NCBI GenBank assembly: GCA_900770145.1
Contig: CAAGJL010000227.1
Location: 1 to 6,854 of the forward strand
Length of the DNA stretch: 6,854 nucleotides
Origin: Clostridia bacterium
Lineage (GTDB): Bacteria; Bacillota; Clostridia; Oscillospirales; CAG-272
Reading direction: 5' to 3'
Shown here: positions 1 through 6,144 of the stretch, piece after piece
How the letters are laid out: each line of letters starts with the position of its first letter
How positions within the stretch are numbered: the first letter of the stretch is position 1
Translations under genes and position numbers: made by a program
Notes under the pieces: generated by a model
Database searches by the model: none
The model's input: only the letters and a program-made list of their open reading frames with translations
What the model was told of the DNA's origin: nothing

Positions 1-1797
1 CGGCGGCGACCCGCTGGTCTTGGACACGGCGTGCTGTTCCATATACTCCGACATATCCAGCCGGATCATGGCGTTCGGATCCCCGAACAGGAGTTCCGCC
101 AGCGCTTTGGTCAGCTCGGTCTTACCCACGCCCGTAGGACCGAGGAAGATGAACGAACCAATCGGGCGCTTCGGGTCCTTGAGCCCCATCCGCCCGCGGC
201 GGATGGCTTTGGCAACGGCGCTGACCGCGGCATCCTGCCCGATCACACGTTTGCCCAGCAACTCCTCCAGGTGCAACAGTCTTTCGCTTTCCTCTTCCAT
301 CAGGCGGCTGACGGGAATCCCCGTCCACTGCGTGACCACATCGGCAATATCGGTTGCCGTAACGGTCAGCGCCTGACCCTTGACCTCGTTTTCCCACTCG
401 GTTTTGGCTTTCTGATACGCCTCTTCGGCGTTCTTTTCTTCATCCCGCAGTTTGGCGGCTTTTTCAAAGTCCTGCGCGGAGATCGCTTCCTCTTTTTCGC
501 GTTTCAGGGTGGCAATCCGCTGTTCGGTTTCTTTCAGCCCCTCCGGCGACGTATGCGCGGAAATCCGCAGTTTAGACGCCGCTTCGTCTACCAAGTCAAT
601 GGCTTTGTCGGGCAGAAATCTGTCCGCAATATACCGCTTGGAAAGGTTGACTGCCGCCTCGATGGCTTCATCCGAGATTTTCAGCTTATGATGTGCTTCA
701 TATTTATCGCGCAGACCCTTGAGAATCGCTACGGACTCCTCCGGGGTAGGCTCGCCCACCATGACGGACTGGAACCGGCGTTCCAGCGCCGCGTCCTTTT
801 CGATGTGCGCCCGGTATTCGGCAATGGTGGTGGCGCCGATGACCTGCATCTCGCCGCGCGCCAGCGCGGGTTTTAAGATATTGGCGGCGTCTACCGCGCC
901 CTCTGCGGCGCCGGCGCCCACTATGGTATGAATTTCATCGATAAAGAGAATGATGTCGGGATTTTTGCGCACTTCCTCCATAATGGATTTCAGCCGCTCC
1001 TCAAATTCGCCCCGGTATTTGGCGCCCGCAATCATCCCAGCCACGTCCAGCGTGACAATGGATTTGTTTTTCAGGGTTTCGGGCACGGAACCGTTCACGA
1101 TTTTTTCGGCAAGCCCCTCAACCACGGCGGTCTTGCCGACGCCGGGCTCACCGATCAGGCAGGGGTTGTTTTTCTGCCGGCGGGAGAGAATCTGAATGAC
1201 CCGCTCGGTCTCGGTGTCACGCCCGATGATCGGGTCCAGTTTGCCGGTGCGCGCCATTTCGGTCAAATCTCTGCCGTAATTGGCAAGCGACGGGGTTTTG
1301 GCAAGCACGCCCTTGGCTTCCCCGTTTTCACGGGCGCCTTTCTCGCGCTTTCCGGCGGCGGGAGAATCGTTCAGAAACGCAATGACATCGTTTTTCAGGT
1401 CATCCGCGGAGATACCCAGTTCCTCCAGAATCTGCACCGCCACCGAGTCGCGCTCGGAAAGCAGCGCCAACAACAGATGTTCGGTGCCGATATAGTTCTG
1501 CCCGCACTTTTCGGATTCCACGGCGGAAGCCTCCAGAATCCGTTTGGTGCGCGGGGTCATATCGGTGGGGGTCACATGGCTCATCGTGCCCTGCCCCGCA
1601 GTTTCCACCAGCACACGCTGGATGTCATCCGGCGTGACGCCGCGTGCGGCAAGCAGTTTTGCCGCCACGCCCTCCCCCTCTGCCGCAAGGGAAAGCAGCA
1701 AGTGCTCGGAGCCGATATAGGTATGCCCCAGCGCCGCGGCAATGCGAAGGGCGTTATTCAATACATTTTGTGCTTTCGCAGTAAAACGGTTGTTCAT
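1..1797 (-). CDS. clpC: ClpC, AAA+ protein-unfolding ATPase (Hsp100), 3' end outside window
   Basis: Hexameric cytosolic unfoldase that, with ClpP, degrades misfolded and phosphoarginine-tagged proteins. The window holds the first 599 codons of a family usually about 810-860 residues long. Visible in order: two Clp_N repeats (about 4-68 and 80-143; both carry a YIG-EHLLL motif, at 27 and 102); D1 ATPase with Walker A GEPGVGKT at 216-223, Walker B ending D287-E288 and arginine-finger region LERRF at 338-342; a middle domain of about 410-500 with a UVR-like AQDFEKAAKLRDEE at 441-454; and the start of D2 with Walker A GPTGVGKT at 553-560. The ClpP-binding loop and D2 Walker B lie off the window. 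The short M-domain fits ClpC rather than ClpB. Start ATG at 1797 follows AGGTGA (1803-1808). It is the last visible gene of the ctsR operon, 95 bases after mcsB. Near the edge, residues 593-598 read TSGSPP where relatives usually have LIGAPP or LIGSPP. Confidence 0.97.
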   Translation of the reverse strand, partial: MNNRFTAKAQNVLNNALRIAAALGHTYIGSEHLLLSLAAEGEGVAAKLLAARGVTPDDIQRVLVETAGQGTMSHVTPTDMTPRTKRILEASAVESEKCGQNYIGTEHLLLALLSERDSVAVQILEELGISADDLKNDVIAFLNDSPAAGKREKGARENGEAKGVLAKTPSLANYGRDLTEMARTGKLDPIIGRDTETERVIQILSRRQKNNPCLIGEPGVGKTAVVEGLAEKIVNGSVPETLKNKSIVTLDVAGMIAGAKYRGEFEERLKSIMEEVRKNPDIILFIDEIHTIVGAGAAEGAVDAANILKPALARGEMQVIGATTIAEYRAHIEKDAALERRFQSVMVGEPTPEESVAILKGLRDKYEAHHKLKISDEAIEAAVNLSKRYIADRFLPDKAIDLVDEAASKLRISAHTSPEGLKETEQRIATLKREKEEAISAQDFEKAAKLRDEEKNAEEAYQKAKTEWENEVKGQALTVTATDIADVVTQWTGIPVSRLMEEESERLLHLEELLGKRVIGQDAAVSAVAKAIRRGRMGLKDPKRPIGSFIFLGPTGVGKTELTKALAELLFGDPNAMIRLDMSEYMEQHAVSKTSGSPP

Positions 1798-1892
1798 AAT
1801 TATCACCTGTGACCGCCAAAACGGCGGTTCCTTTCATAGCCTGACAGGCAAGGTTGTTGCCTGCGCGGATTTTGCCCCGCGCAGGCAGGTCG
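1798..1892 (-). other. mcsB-clpC intergenic leader with two perfect hairpins
   Basis: This 95-base gap holds two inverted repeats. The first (1859-1886) begins 6 bases after the mcsB stop and has a perfect 10-bp GC-rich stem (GCCTGCGCGG with its complement) and an 8-base loop. It has no U-tract on the minus strand, so it does not look like an intrinsic terminator. The second (1812-1828) has a 6-bp stem (ACCGCC/GGCGGT) and a 5-base loop, ending 3 bases before the clpC ribosome binding site AGGTGA. No CtsR operator or SigA promoter is visible, so clpC is probably read through from upstream. Possible roles are mRNA stabilisation, a processing site or translation tuning; these are inference. Confidence 0.6.
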
Positions 1893-2912
1893 TTATTCAG
1901 AGGTTGCAACGCTCAGCGCTTTTTTGAGAAACGCCGCGCGGGCGCTGTCCCGCTCTGCCCCGTTCTTCGGGGAATCCGGAGACGCCAGCGTCAGGGTGGC
2001 GGGCAGAACGTTAATCAGCAGCGCATTCAGCGTTTCGTCGCTGACCGAGGTCACAATGCCCATTGCCACGCCGAGTTTGAGTTTTTCGTAAAGCGAGAAG
2101 AACTCCGAGGAGGAAATGCGGGTCGCATACCGCAATGTCCCCTCCGCACGGCAAATCTGATCCGTCAGTTCCGCCAGCGCCTCGCCTTTGACGGCGTTTC
2201 TCTCTTTGCGTTCCTTATCGATAATGTTCTGCACAAAGTCGGTCAGTTTGCGGAGGATGTCCTCTTCGGTCAACCCCAGCGTAATCTGATTGGAGACCTG
2301 ATAAAGGCTCCCGTAAGACTCCGACCCTTCGCCGTAAATGCCCCGCATGGTCAGCCCCACTTTGGCAAGCTGATGGGAAAGCGACGGGATGAAGCCGCCG
2401 GCGCTCAGCGCCGGAAGGAACAACATGACGGACGCCCGCATACCGGTGCCGAGGTTGGTGGGACAATGCGTCAGATACCCCAGTTTTTCGTCATAGGCGA
2501 TGGGCAGCGCCGCGTCCAATTTGTCGTCGTATTCGCAGGCACGGCGGTACGCCTCCTCTAGGGAAAGCCCCGGCAGAATGCACTGCAAGCGGATGTGATC
2601 CTCCTCCGGGGTCATAACGTACACGCTGTCCTCATCGTTGCGGTAGAGCGCGTGCGGACCTTTCATCGCCGTGAAATCACGGCTGACCAGGTGCTGTTCT
2701 ACCAGCGATTCCGCCGCCATGGGCGAGCGGTCGTCAAAGTTCACTTTCGCAAACCCGTCGCCCAACGCCGCGCCTACTTTTCCGATAATTTCCTTGGCGT
2801 CCTTATCCGAAAGACGCGCGTCAAAGCGATAACCCGAAAGGTTTCTCGCAAACCGCACACGGGAGGAAAGCACCGTGTCGCTCTCTTTTCCTTTTGCCTG
2901 ATACCAAAGCAT
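1893..2912 (-). CDS. mcsB: McsB, protein-arginine kinase
   Basis: Phosphorylates arginine side chains on proteins, including CtsR and misfolded substrates, marking the latter for ClpC-ClpP. It is 339 residues long; characterised homologues are near 350-360. Phosphagen-kinase features are clear: SSRVRFARN at 16-24, the EEDHIRLQ segment at 103-110, and the active-site motif CPTNLGTGMRASVM starting at Cys150, followed by MRGIYGEGSES at 189-199. The C-terminal helical part carries RDSARA (321-326), matching the RDxxRA phosphoarginine-sensing motif known from Bacillus McsB, so allosteric activation is probably kept. I place the start at ATG 2912 rather than further upstream: the protein then begins MLWYQ like homologues, lies one base after the mcsA stop, and has GGAGG at 2922-2926 inside the mcsA end. 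A longer reading to 3044 would overlap mcsA and adds an Arg/Lys-rich stretch not seen in the family. Confidence 0.96.
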   Translation of the reverse strand: MLWYQAKGKESDTVLSSRVRFARNLSGYRFDARLSDKDAKEIIGKVGAALGDGFAKVNFDDRSPMAAESLVEQHLVSRDFTAMKGPHALYRNDEDSVYVMTPEEDHIRLQCILPGLSLEEAYRRACEYDDKLDAALPIAYDEKLGYLTHCPTNLGTGMRASVMLFLPALSAGGFIPSLSHQLAKVGLTMRGIYGEGSESYGSLYQVSNQITLGLTEEDILRKLTDFVQNIIDKERKERNAVKGEALAELTDQICRAEGTLRYATRISSSEFFSLYEKLKLGVAMGIVTSVSDETLNALLINVLPATLTLASPDSPKNGAERDSARAAFLKKALSVATSE

Positions 2913-2913
2913 A

Positions 2914-3459
2914 TCAGTTCGCCTCCTTTGTCTCATCCAGCGCCTTGATCTCGTCACGCAGTTCCGCCGCGCGCTCAAAGTTTTCGGCTTTGATTGCCTC
3001 CTGCAACTCGCGCCGGCAGCGCTCCAGTTTTTCTTTCTTTTCATTCACCACACGCAGTTTCTGCGGCGCGCGACCCGTGTGGGTCACGTTGCCGTGCACT
3101 TCACGGATGGTGGACGCCAATTCATCCCGGAACGTATCATAGCACTGCGGGCAGGAGACCTTACCGTTTCGCACCAGATCCTCCCACGTGGCGCCGCAAC
3201 CGGGGCACTTTTTGCCACTGCCCGAAAGGCGCCTGCTGTTTCTCTCCGGCACGCCGAACAACTCGCCCAGCAGATTCGGGAAACTGGGAAACAGCGGAAA
3301 GTCCGTTTCATCGTTCATATCCATGGAGAACTGCAACTCGCCGCTCTCTTTCATCTTCTCCGCGCAGTCGCGGCAAAGGTGGTAAGAACGGGTTTTGCCG
3401 TTTACGGTCTCCTCATAAAAGAATGTTGCCTCATTTTGTTTGCATTTTTCGCATTTCAT
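2914..3459 (-). CDS. mcsA: McsA, zinc-binding activator of McsB with UVR motif
   Basis: Partner and activator of the McsB arginine kinase. The 181-residue protein (typical for the family) has four CxxC pairs: C3/C6 with C29/C32, and C85/C88 with C103/C106. These are consistent with two four-cysteine zinc sites. A low-complexity acidic and aromatic linker (about 40-80) separates the two. The C-terminus (about 140-176) is a charged coiled-coil UVR segment with AENFERAAELRDEI at 158-171, very similar to a motif in the ClpC of the same operon. The start ATG at 3459 is preceded by a strong AAAGGAGG (3468-3475). The stop TGA is separated by one base from the mcsB start, suggesting translational coupling, which fits a stoichiometric McsA-McsB complex. 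Regulated from the CtsR-controlled promoter upstream of ctsR. Cysteine oxidation or metal stress is known to affect McsA in Bacillus; whether this holds here is inference. Confidence 0.95.
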   Translation of the reverse strand: MKCEKCKQNEATFFYEETVNGKTRSYHLCRDCAEKMKESGELQFSMDMNDETDFPLFPSFPNLLGELFGVPERNSRRLSGSGKKCPGCGATWEDLVRNGKVSCPQCYDTFRDELASTIREVHGNVTHTGRAPQKLRVVNEKKEKLERCRRELQEAIKAENFERAAELRDEIKALDETKEAN

Positions 3460-3475
3460 ATCAAAAACCTCCTTT

Positions 3476-3490
3476 GCGCACTCTGTGCGC
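3476..3490 (-). other. hairpin abutting the mcsA ribosome binding site
   Basis: A perfect 6-bp inverted repeat (GCGCAC, 3-base loop, GTGCGC) lies in the 46-base ctsR-mcsA gap and touches the AAAGGAGG Shine-Dalgarno sequence at 3468-3475. It has no U-tract, so termination is unlikely. It could influence access to the ribosome binding site or protect the mRNA end; this is inference from position only. Confidence 0.45.
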
Positions 3491-3505
3491 GGATGCCTGT
3501 TTATT

Positions 3506-3955
3506 TTACTCTACCAAGGAAAGCAGAATGTGTCGGAATATCTGTGCCCGCACGGTCTCACGCCCCGCGGGGGTAACGTTTTGCAAGGCGGACTCCGAAA
3601 GGGCGTTGCGGATAATGCCGCATTCCCGCTTGGTGACAAACCCGTTATCCGCAAGGTTCTGCAAATACGCTTTTGCTTCGCTCTCGCCGATTGCGTCCCC
3701 CACTGCGTGGAAGAAGTGCATCAGATATTCGTTGCGATCCATCTGTTTTCGGATAATGCGGATGTGCCCCCCGCCGCCGCGCCGGGATTCAATCAGGTAT
3801 CCCCGCTCCGGCGTAAACCGGGACGTGATGACATAACTGATCTGGCTCGGCACACAGCCAAGCCGCCCCGCCATTTCGTTTCTTTGCAGATCCAGCGTGC
3901 CACCGCCTGCCTCCAACATAGATTCAATCATTTTTGCAATCTCATCGGTTAACAT
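3506..3955 (-). CDS. ctsR: CtsR, heat-shock transcriptional repressor
   Basis: Dimeric winged-helix repressor of the clp/mcs stress regulon. At 149 residues it matches the usual length (about 150-155). The DNA-binding half is highly conserved: CVPSQISYVITSRFTPERGY (34-53, helix-turn-helix) followed by the wing ESRRGGGGHIRI (56-67). The tetraglycine loop 60-63 corresponds to the heat-sensing loop of Bacillus CtsR, and Arg59 to the wing arginine described as a McsB target in Geobacillus. The C-terminal helical domain (about 75-149) is divergent, as is common. The start is set at ATG 3955, where AAGGAG (3962-3967) is 6 bases upstream. An in-frame ATG at 4003 overlaps the -10 box and cannot be in the mRNA. 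It is the first gene of the operon, 46 bases before mcsA. Three CtsR boxes around its own promoter imply autoregulation. Confidence 0.97.
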   Translation of the reverse strand: MLTDEIAKMIESMLEAGGGTLDLQRNEMAGRLGCVPSQISYVITSRFTPERGYLIESRRGGGGHIRIIRKQMDRNEYLMHFFHAVGDAIGESEAKAYLQNLADNGFVTKRECGIIRNALSESALQNVTPAGRETVRAQIFRHILLSLVE

Positions 3956-3961
3956 CGCGTG

Positions 3962-3967
3962 CTCCTT
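3962..3967 (-). promoter_or_regulatory. ctsR ribosome binding site (decides the start)
   Basis: AAGGAG on the minus strand, 6 bases from ATG 3955. It selects the 149-residue CtsR over the longer in-frame reading from 4003, whose ATG lies at the promoter -10 element. Confidence 0.85.
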
Positions 3968-3974
3968 CCGGTCT

Positions 3975-3991
3975 TTTGACCTTTCCTGACT
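3975..3991 (-). promoter_or_regulatory. CtsR operator, downstream copy
   Basis: Minus-strand AGTCAGG-AAA-GGTCAAA, compared with the known CtsR consensus of two (A/G)GTCAAA heptads separated by NAN. The second heptad is perfect, the first has two mismatches (GG for AA), and the spacer fits. It lies just after the expected transcription start (about 3993-3996), where bound repressor would block promoter clearance. Confidence 0.75.
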
Positions 3992-4001
3992 TTCTGCGCT
4001 C

Positions 4002-4030
4002 ATTATAATCTAAAGGTCAGGGAAAGTCAA
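4002..4030 (-). promoter_or_regulatory. SigA-type promoter of the ctsR operon
   Basis: On the minus strand, -35 TTGACT (4025-4030), a 17-bp spacer and a perfect -10 TATAAT (4002-4007). The expected start is near 3993-3996, giving a leader of about 40 bases before ctsR. The -35 hexamer is itself the complement of a CtsR half-site, so repressor and polymerase must compete. A second TTGACT lies at 4031-4036 but at 23-bp spacing, too far for the same -10. Confidence 0.9.
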
Positions 4031-4031
4031 A
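4015..4031 (+). promoter_or_regulatory. CtsR operator overlapping the -35
   Basis: GGTCAGG-GAA-AGTCAAA on the plus strand. The second heptad (4025-4031) is perfect and covers the -35 hexamer; the first has two mismatches (GG for AA), the same substitution as in the downstream copy at 3975-3991. It shares base 4031 with the next operator. Confidence 0.75.
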
Positions 4032-4047
4032 GTCAAATAAAGTCAAA
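4031..4047 (+). promoter_or_regulatory. CtsR operator, perfect copy upstream of the -35
   Basis: AGTCAAA-TAA-AGTCAAA: both heptads match (A/G)GTCAAA and the spacer matches NAN. This is the strongest of the three operators and directly identifies the operon as a CtsR target. Confidence 0.92.
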
Positions 4048-4062
4048 AATAAAAAGGCGCAA

Positions 4063-4089
4063 CCGATTACAGCCGATTACGCCGATTTA
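4063..4089. repeat. short direct-repeat cluster CCGATTA(C)
   Basis: CCGATTAC occurs at 4063-4070 and 4073-4080, with a third variant CCGATTTA at 4082-4089, spaced 10 and 9 bases. The cluster sits about 16 bases upstream of the outermost CtsR box. Near-helical phasing would suit a protein-binding site, but no known regulator is recognised. Confidence 0.5.
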
Positions 4090-4116
4090 GCATATGGTTT
4101 TCTTAATTTTTCAGAT

Positions 4117-4135
4117 TTTCAAATTTTTTTTGAAA
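4117..4135. other. AT-rich inverted repeat
   Basis: TTTCAAA (4117-4123) and TTTGAAA (4129-4135) form a 7-bp stem around a T-only loop. It lies between the terminator-like hairpin and the ctsR promoter. It may be part of the termination region or simply an A/T-rich upstream element; no function can be assigned. Confidence 0.3.
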
Positions 4136-4139
4136 GAGC

Positions 4140-4169
4140 AAAAATCCAAGAAACCGCGGGGGTTTTTGG
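4140..4169 (-). terminator. probable terminator of the peptidoglycan-binding operon
   Basis: The arms at 4146-4155 and 4161-4169 pair over about nine base pairs with one G-T wobble and one bulged base, around a 5-base loop. On the minus strand the hairpin is followed by ATTTTT (4140-4145). It starts 5 bases after the stop of the gene at 4175-4705, the usual place for an intrinsic terminator. A plus-strand run CTTTTCT also follows, so weak bidirectional action is possible. Confidence 0.6.
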
Positions 4170-4174
4170 CTTTT

Positions 4175-4705
4175 CTACTGTTCAAAGTTTCCGCCGAATT
4201 CGCGGTTATACACCGCCGCCAGTTCATCCCAGGTCAGCCGATCCACCTCCCCCGTTTCGGGAAGATTGTTTTTGCCCTGAAACAGTTTGACCGCGCTTTC
4301 GGTGTTCTCGTCGTAAATCCGGGAAAGCGTTACGGCGCCAAGCCCGGTATAGATCAGCTCCAGCTCCTGCAAGGCAAACTGCACAAACTGCACGGGGAAC
4401 GTCTTGTCGCCGAGTCTGAGGGCAAAGCCGGGCGCGGCACGGGGAAAAATGGAAACCGCCAGCGGCGCCGAATGGTCGCTGATGGATTGTCGGTATGCCG
4501 CAAACAGCGCATCCCAGGTTTTGCGGTCCGCCGTGCCGGTTACGGGCAGGTTTTCGCCTTTCTGAAACGCCCGCAGGGCGGCGGTTGTGGCGGTGTCCAT
4601 CACGCCGTCCAGCGGCGGGGCGGGGATTGCCGCGTCATGATAGGAAAGTTGGCGCAGGTAGCGTTGCAGGTTATAGATTGCTTCCCGCTCATTCGGTTTT
4701 GTCAT
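4175..4705 (-). CDS. small protein with two peptidoglycan-binding domains
   Basis: A 176-residue protein made almost entirely of two PG_binding_1-type three-helix repeats, at about 8-72 (core DGVMDTATTAALRAFQ, then LPVTGTADRKTWDAL) and about 96-168 (YDENTESAVKLFQ, then LPETGEVDRLTWDEL). Such domains bind peptidoglycan and normally target enzymes to it. No catalytic domain, signal peptide, transmembrane segment or sorting motif is visible; the N-terminus MTKPNERE is charged. The ATG overlaps the upstream stop as ATGA, with GGAGGT five bases before it, so it is translationally coupled to the 468-residue protein. Its repeats resemble those of that protein, suggesting origin by duplication. It is the last gene of its operon, followed by a terminator-like hairpin. 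Partner or substrate is unknown; a spore-envelope role is conceivable but unproven. Confidence 0.88.
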   Translation of the reverse strand: MTKPNEREAIYNLQRYLRQLSYHDAAIPAPPLDGVMDTATTAALRAFQKGENLPVTGTADRKTWDALFAAYRQSISDHSAPLAVSIFPRAAPGFALRLGDKTFPVQFVQFALQELELIYTGLGAVTLSRIYDENTESAVKLFQGKNNLPETGEVDRLTWDELAAVYNREFGGNFEQ

Positions 4706-6108
4706 GTGTTACCTCCCACTTCAAATCCGGGGTACTGCCCTTCCCCCAGCGTTGCCCCGTGATACAGGTCACTGTAAAGATCGGTAATCGCGCTCCAGGT
4801 AGGCCCCAGCACAATGCCGGTCTGCGGAAGCCCGGAGAGCGCCTGCACCGCCATCACCGCGTCCCTTGTACGTTCCCCGAAATAGCCCGTAACGCTGACG
4901 GATGGCACGGACTCATACGTTCCGGCGATATAGTTGAGGTACTCCTGCAACAAACGCACGCTCTCGGATTCGGAACCGATGCGAAGCGGCACACCTGGGA
5001 AAGGAACGACCACGCCCTCGGTGTATTCCAGCGGGATGGTGGAAACGATACCGAGGTATGCGTCATAGATTGCCCGCCACGACACCTCGCCGAGAACGCC
5101 GTCCGCCGTAAGTCCGAAAGTATTCTGCGCGTCAACCAGCGCCGCGCGGGTATCGGGGCCGAACACGCCGTCCACGGCGAGCGGGGGGATGGAATCGTAA
5201 AAGCCGGACAGGTAATTCAGGAAGTATTGCAGATTCCGCACGCCAAGTCCGGTATCCCCCTCCCGCAACACGCCGGGATACTGTTTGGTCACCTCATCGG
5301 TGGAAATCCCCTCGGAATCCAGTTCGCTGATGCGTTTGACTCCATTATAAATACGGCGGATATAGTACCAGGTGGCTCTGCCGATCACGCCGTCCTGTGT
5401 CAGCCCGAAAATGCGCTGAAACTCCCGCACCGCCGCCTCGGTATCGGTGGAAAAGATACCGTCCGCTTCCGCAATGCGGGGGATGGAGGGATAGTTTTTG
5501 GCAATCCGGTTCAGGCGTATCTGTGCCACGCGCACATCATCCCCGATGGAGCCGATCCGCAAGGGGGCGCGCGGCACGGTTTCGGTCATGGTGCCGACCG
5601 GCGCGTCGGTGACCAGTTCGATATCGTCTCCATAATAATAACGAAGAATGTCCATGGCGCTTTGTCCGTCCTCTGCCAGCCCCACGGTGCCCCATTGGGA
5701 AAGCCCGTCACAACTGGCCTGCCGCCCGTCGCAGTACGCGGCAAACAGCGGTTCCACGCTCCCCTTGCGGCGGATGTAGGTGCCGTAAAGTTCGCCTGCC
5801 AGTTCTTTGATATTTTCAAACACGTCGCGCCCCTCCACATAGGACTGATCGCCGGCGGTGGAGGAGGTAATATCAAAATCATACCCGCGGGAGCGGTAAA
5901 ACTCGGTATAAATACGATTGAGCGCAAAGGTTATCTGCGCCAGTATATTGGCGCGAAGGACGCTTTCCGGCCAGGTCGGATAGATCTCGGAGGAGGCAAC
6001 GTTGGCAATATAATCAAGGAAAGGAACCGTCACGTTCCTTGCGTTGTCGTCCGCTCTTCCGAGGTGCACCGTAATCGTGTCCGGAATGATCGGTGTTGTG
6101 GTTGGCAT
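4702..6108 (-). CDS. SpoIID-like domain protein with three peptidoglycan-binding repeats
   Basis: 468 residues. Residues about 11-166 resemble the SpoIID/LytB domain: a beta segment TITVHLG (11-17), YIANVASSEIYPTWPESVLR (33-52) with Glu41 at the place of the catalytic glutamate of SpoIID transglycosylases, and a C-terminal block CDGLSQWGTVGLAEDG (133-148) leading to ILRYYYG, equivalent to the HGVGMSQYGA...IL.YYYG region. Cys126 and Cys133 lie where some clostridial SpoIID proteins bind zinc. Three PG_binding_1 repeats follow at about 183-256, 281-352 and 374-447, each with a (F/Y)-x-S-(I/V)-P insertion and DG.FG..T..AV..Q-type core. SpoIID proteins cleave glycan strands stripped of stem peptides during engulfment, but this protein starts almost directly in the domain, without signal peptide or membrane anchor. 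Activity is therefore uncertain. Start ATG 6108 follows AAGGAGG (6113-6119). It ends in an ATGA overlap with the next gene. Confidence 0.85.
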   Translation of the reverse strand: MPTTTPIIPDTITVHLGRADDNARNVTVPFLDYIANVASSEIYPTWPESVLRANILAQITFALNRIYTEFYRSRGYDFDITSSTAGDQSYVEGRDVFENIKELAGELYGTYIRRKGSVEPLFAAYCDGRQASCDGLSQWGTVGLAEDGQSAMDILRYYYGDDIELVTDAPVGTMTETVPRAPLRIGSIGDDVRVAQIRLNRIAKNYPSIPRIAEADGIFSTDTEAAVREFQRIFGLTQDGVIGRATWYYIRRIYNGVKRISELDSEGISTDEVTKQYPGVLREGDTGLGVRNLQYFLNYLSGFYDSIPPLAVDGVFGPDTRAALVDAQNTFGLTADGVLGEVSWRAIYDAYLGIVSTIPLEYTEGVVVPFPGVPLRIGSESESVRLLQEYLNYIAGTYESVPSVSVTGYFGERTRDAVMAVQALSGLPQTGIVLGPTWSAITDLYSDLYHGATLGEGQYPGFEVGGNT

Positions 6109-6121
6109 AGTTCCTCCTTAG

Positions 6122-6144
6122 CCTGACAGGAGAATCCTGTCTGG
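6122..6144 (-). other. intergenic hairpin between the first two genes of the operon
   Basis: The gap 6109-6144 is nearly filled by an inverted repeat: GACAGGA (6125-6131) pairs with TCCTGTC (6135-6141) around a GAA/TTC triloop, extended by CC/GG beyond one T-T mismatch. It begins right after the stop of the 137-residue gene and ends three bases before the AAGGAGG of the next gene. It has no U-tract. Role in mRNA stability or translation is inference. Confidence 0.5.

Noticed and set aside
31..1812. Several plus-strand open frames (31-876, 928-1812) opposite clpC
   Set aside because: The minus strand encodes an uninterrupted, motif-complete ClpC here; the plus-strand translations are low-complexity and show no family features.
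1859..1886. Intrinsic terminator between mcsB and clpC
   Set aside because: The stem is strong, but the minus-strand sequence after it (AACAACCTTG) has no U-tract, so it is listed as a hairpin only.
2913..3044. N-terminal extension of McsB to 3044
   Set aside because: It overlaps the conserved McsA UVR segment in another frame, and the added residues are basic shadow sequence unlike any McsB.
2994..3836. Plus-strand open frame of 280 codons across mcsA and ctsR
   Set aside because: It crosses two conserved genes and their junction on the other strand and has Arg/Pro/Ser-rich shadow composition.
3956..4003. N-terminal extension of CtsR from ATG 4003
   Set aside because: This ATG overlaps the -10 TATAAT, so it is upstream of the transcription start; ATG 3955 has the ribosome binding site and the family length.
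4063..4089. CRISPR array
   Set aside because: The repeats are only 8 bases with 1-2 base spacers and three units; no spacer-sized unique segments and no cas genes.
4495..6126. Long plus-strand open frame (543 codons) opposite the SpoIID-like gene
   Set aside because: It lies antisense to two well-supported domain proteins, has no ribosome binding site or recognisable domain, and is the kind of stop-free shadow that GC-rich codon use produces.
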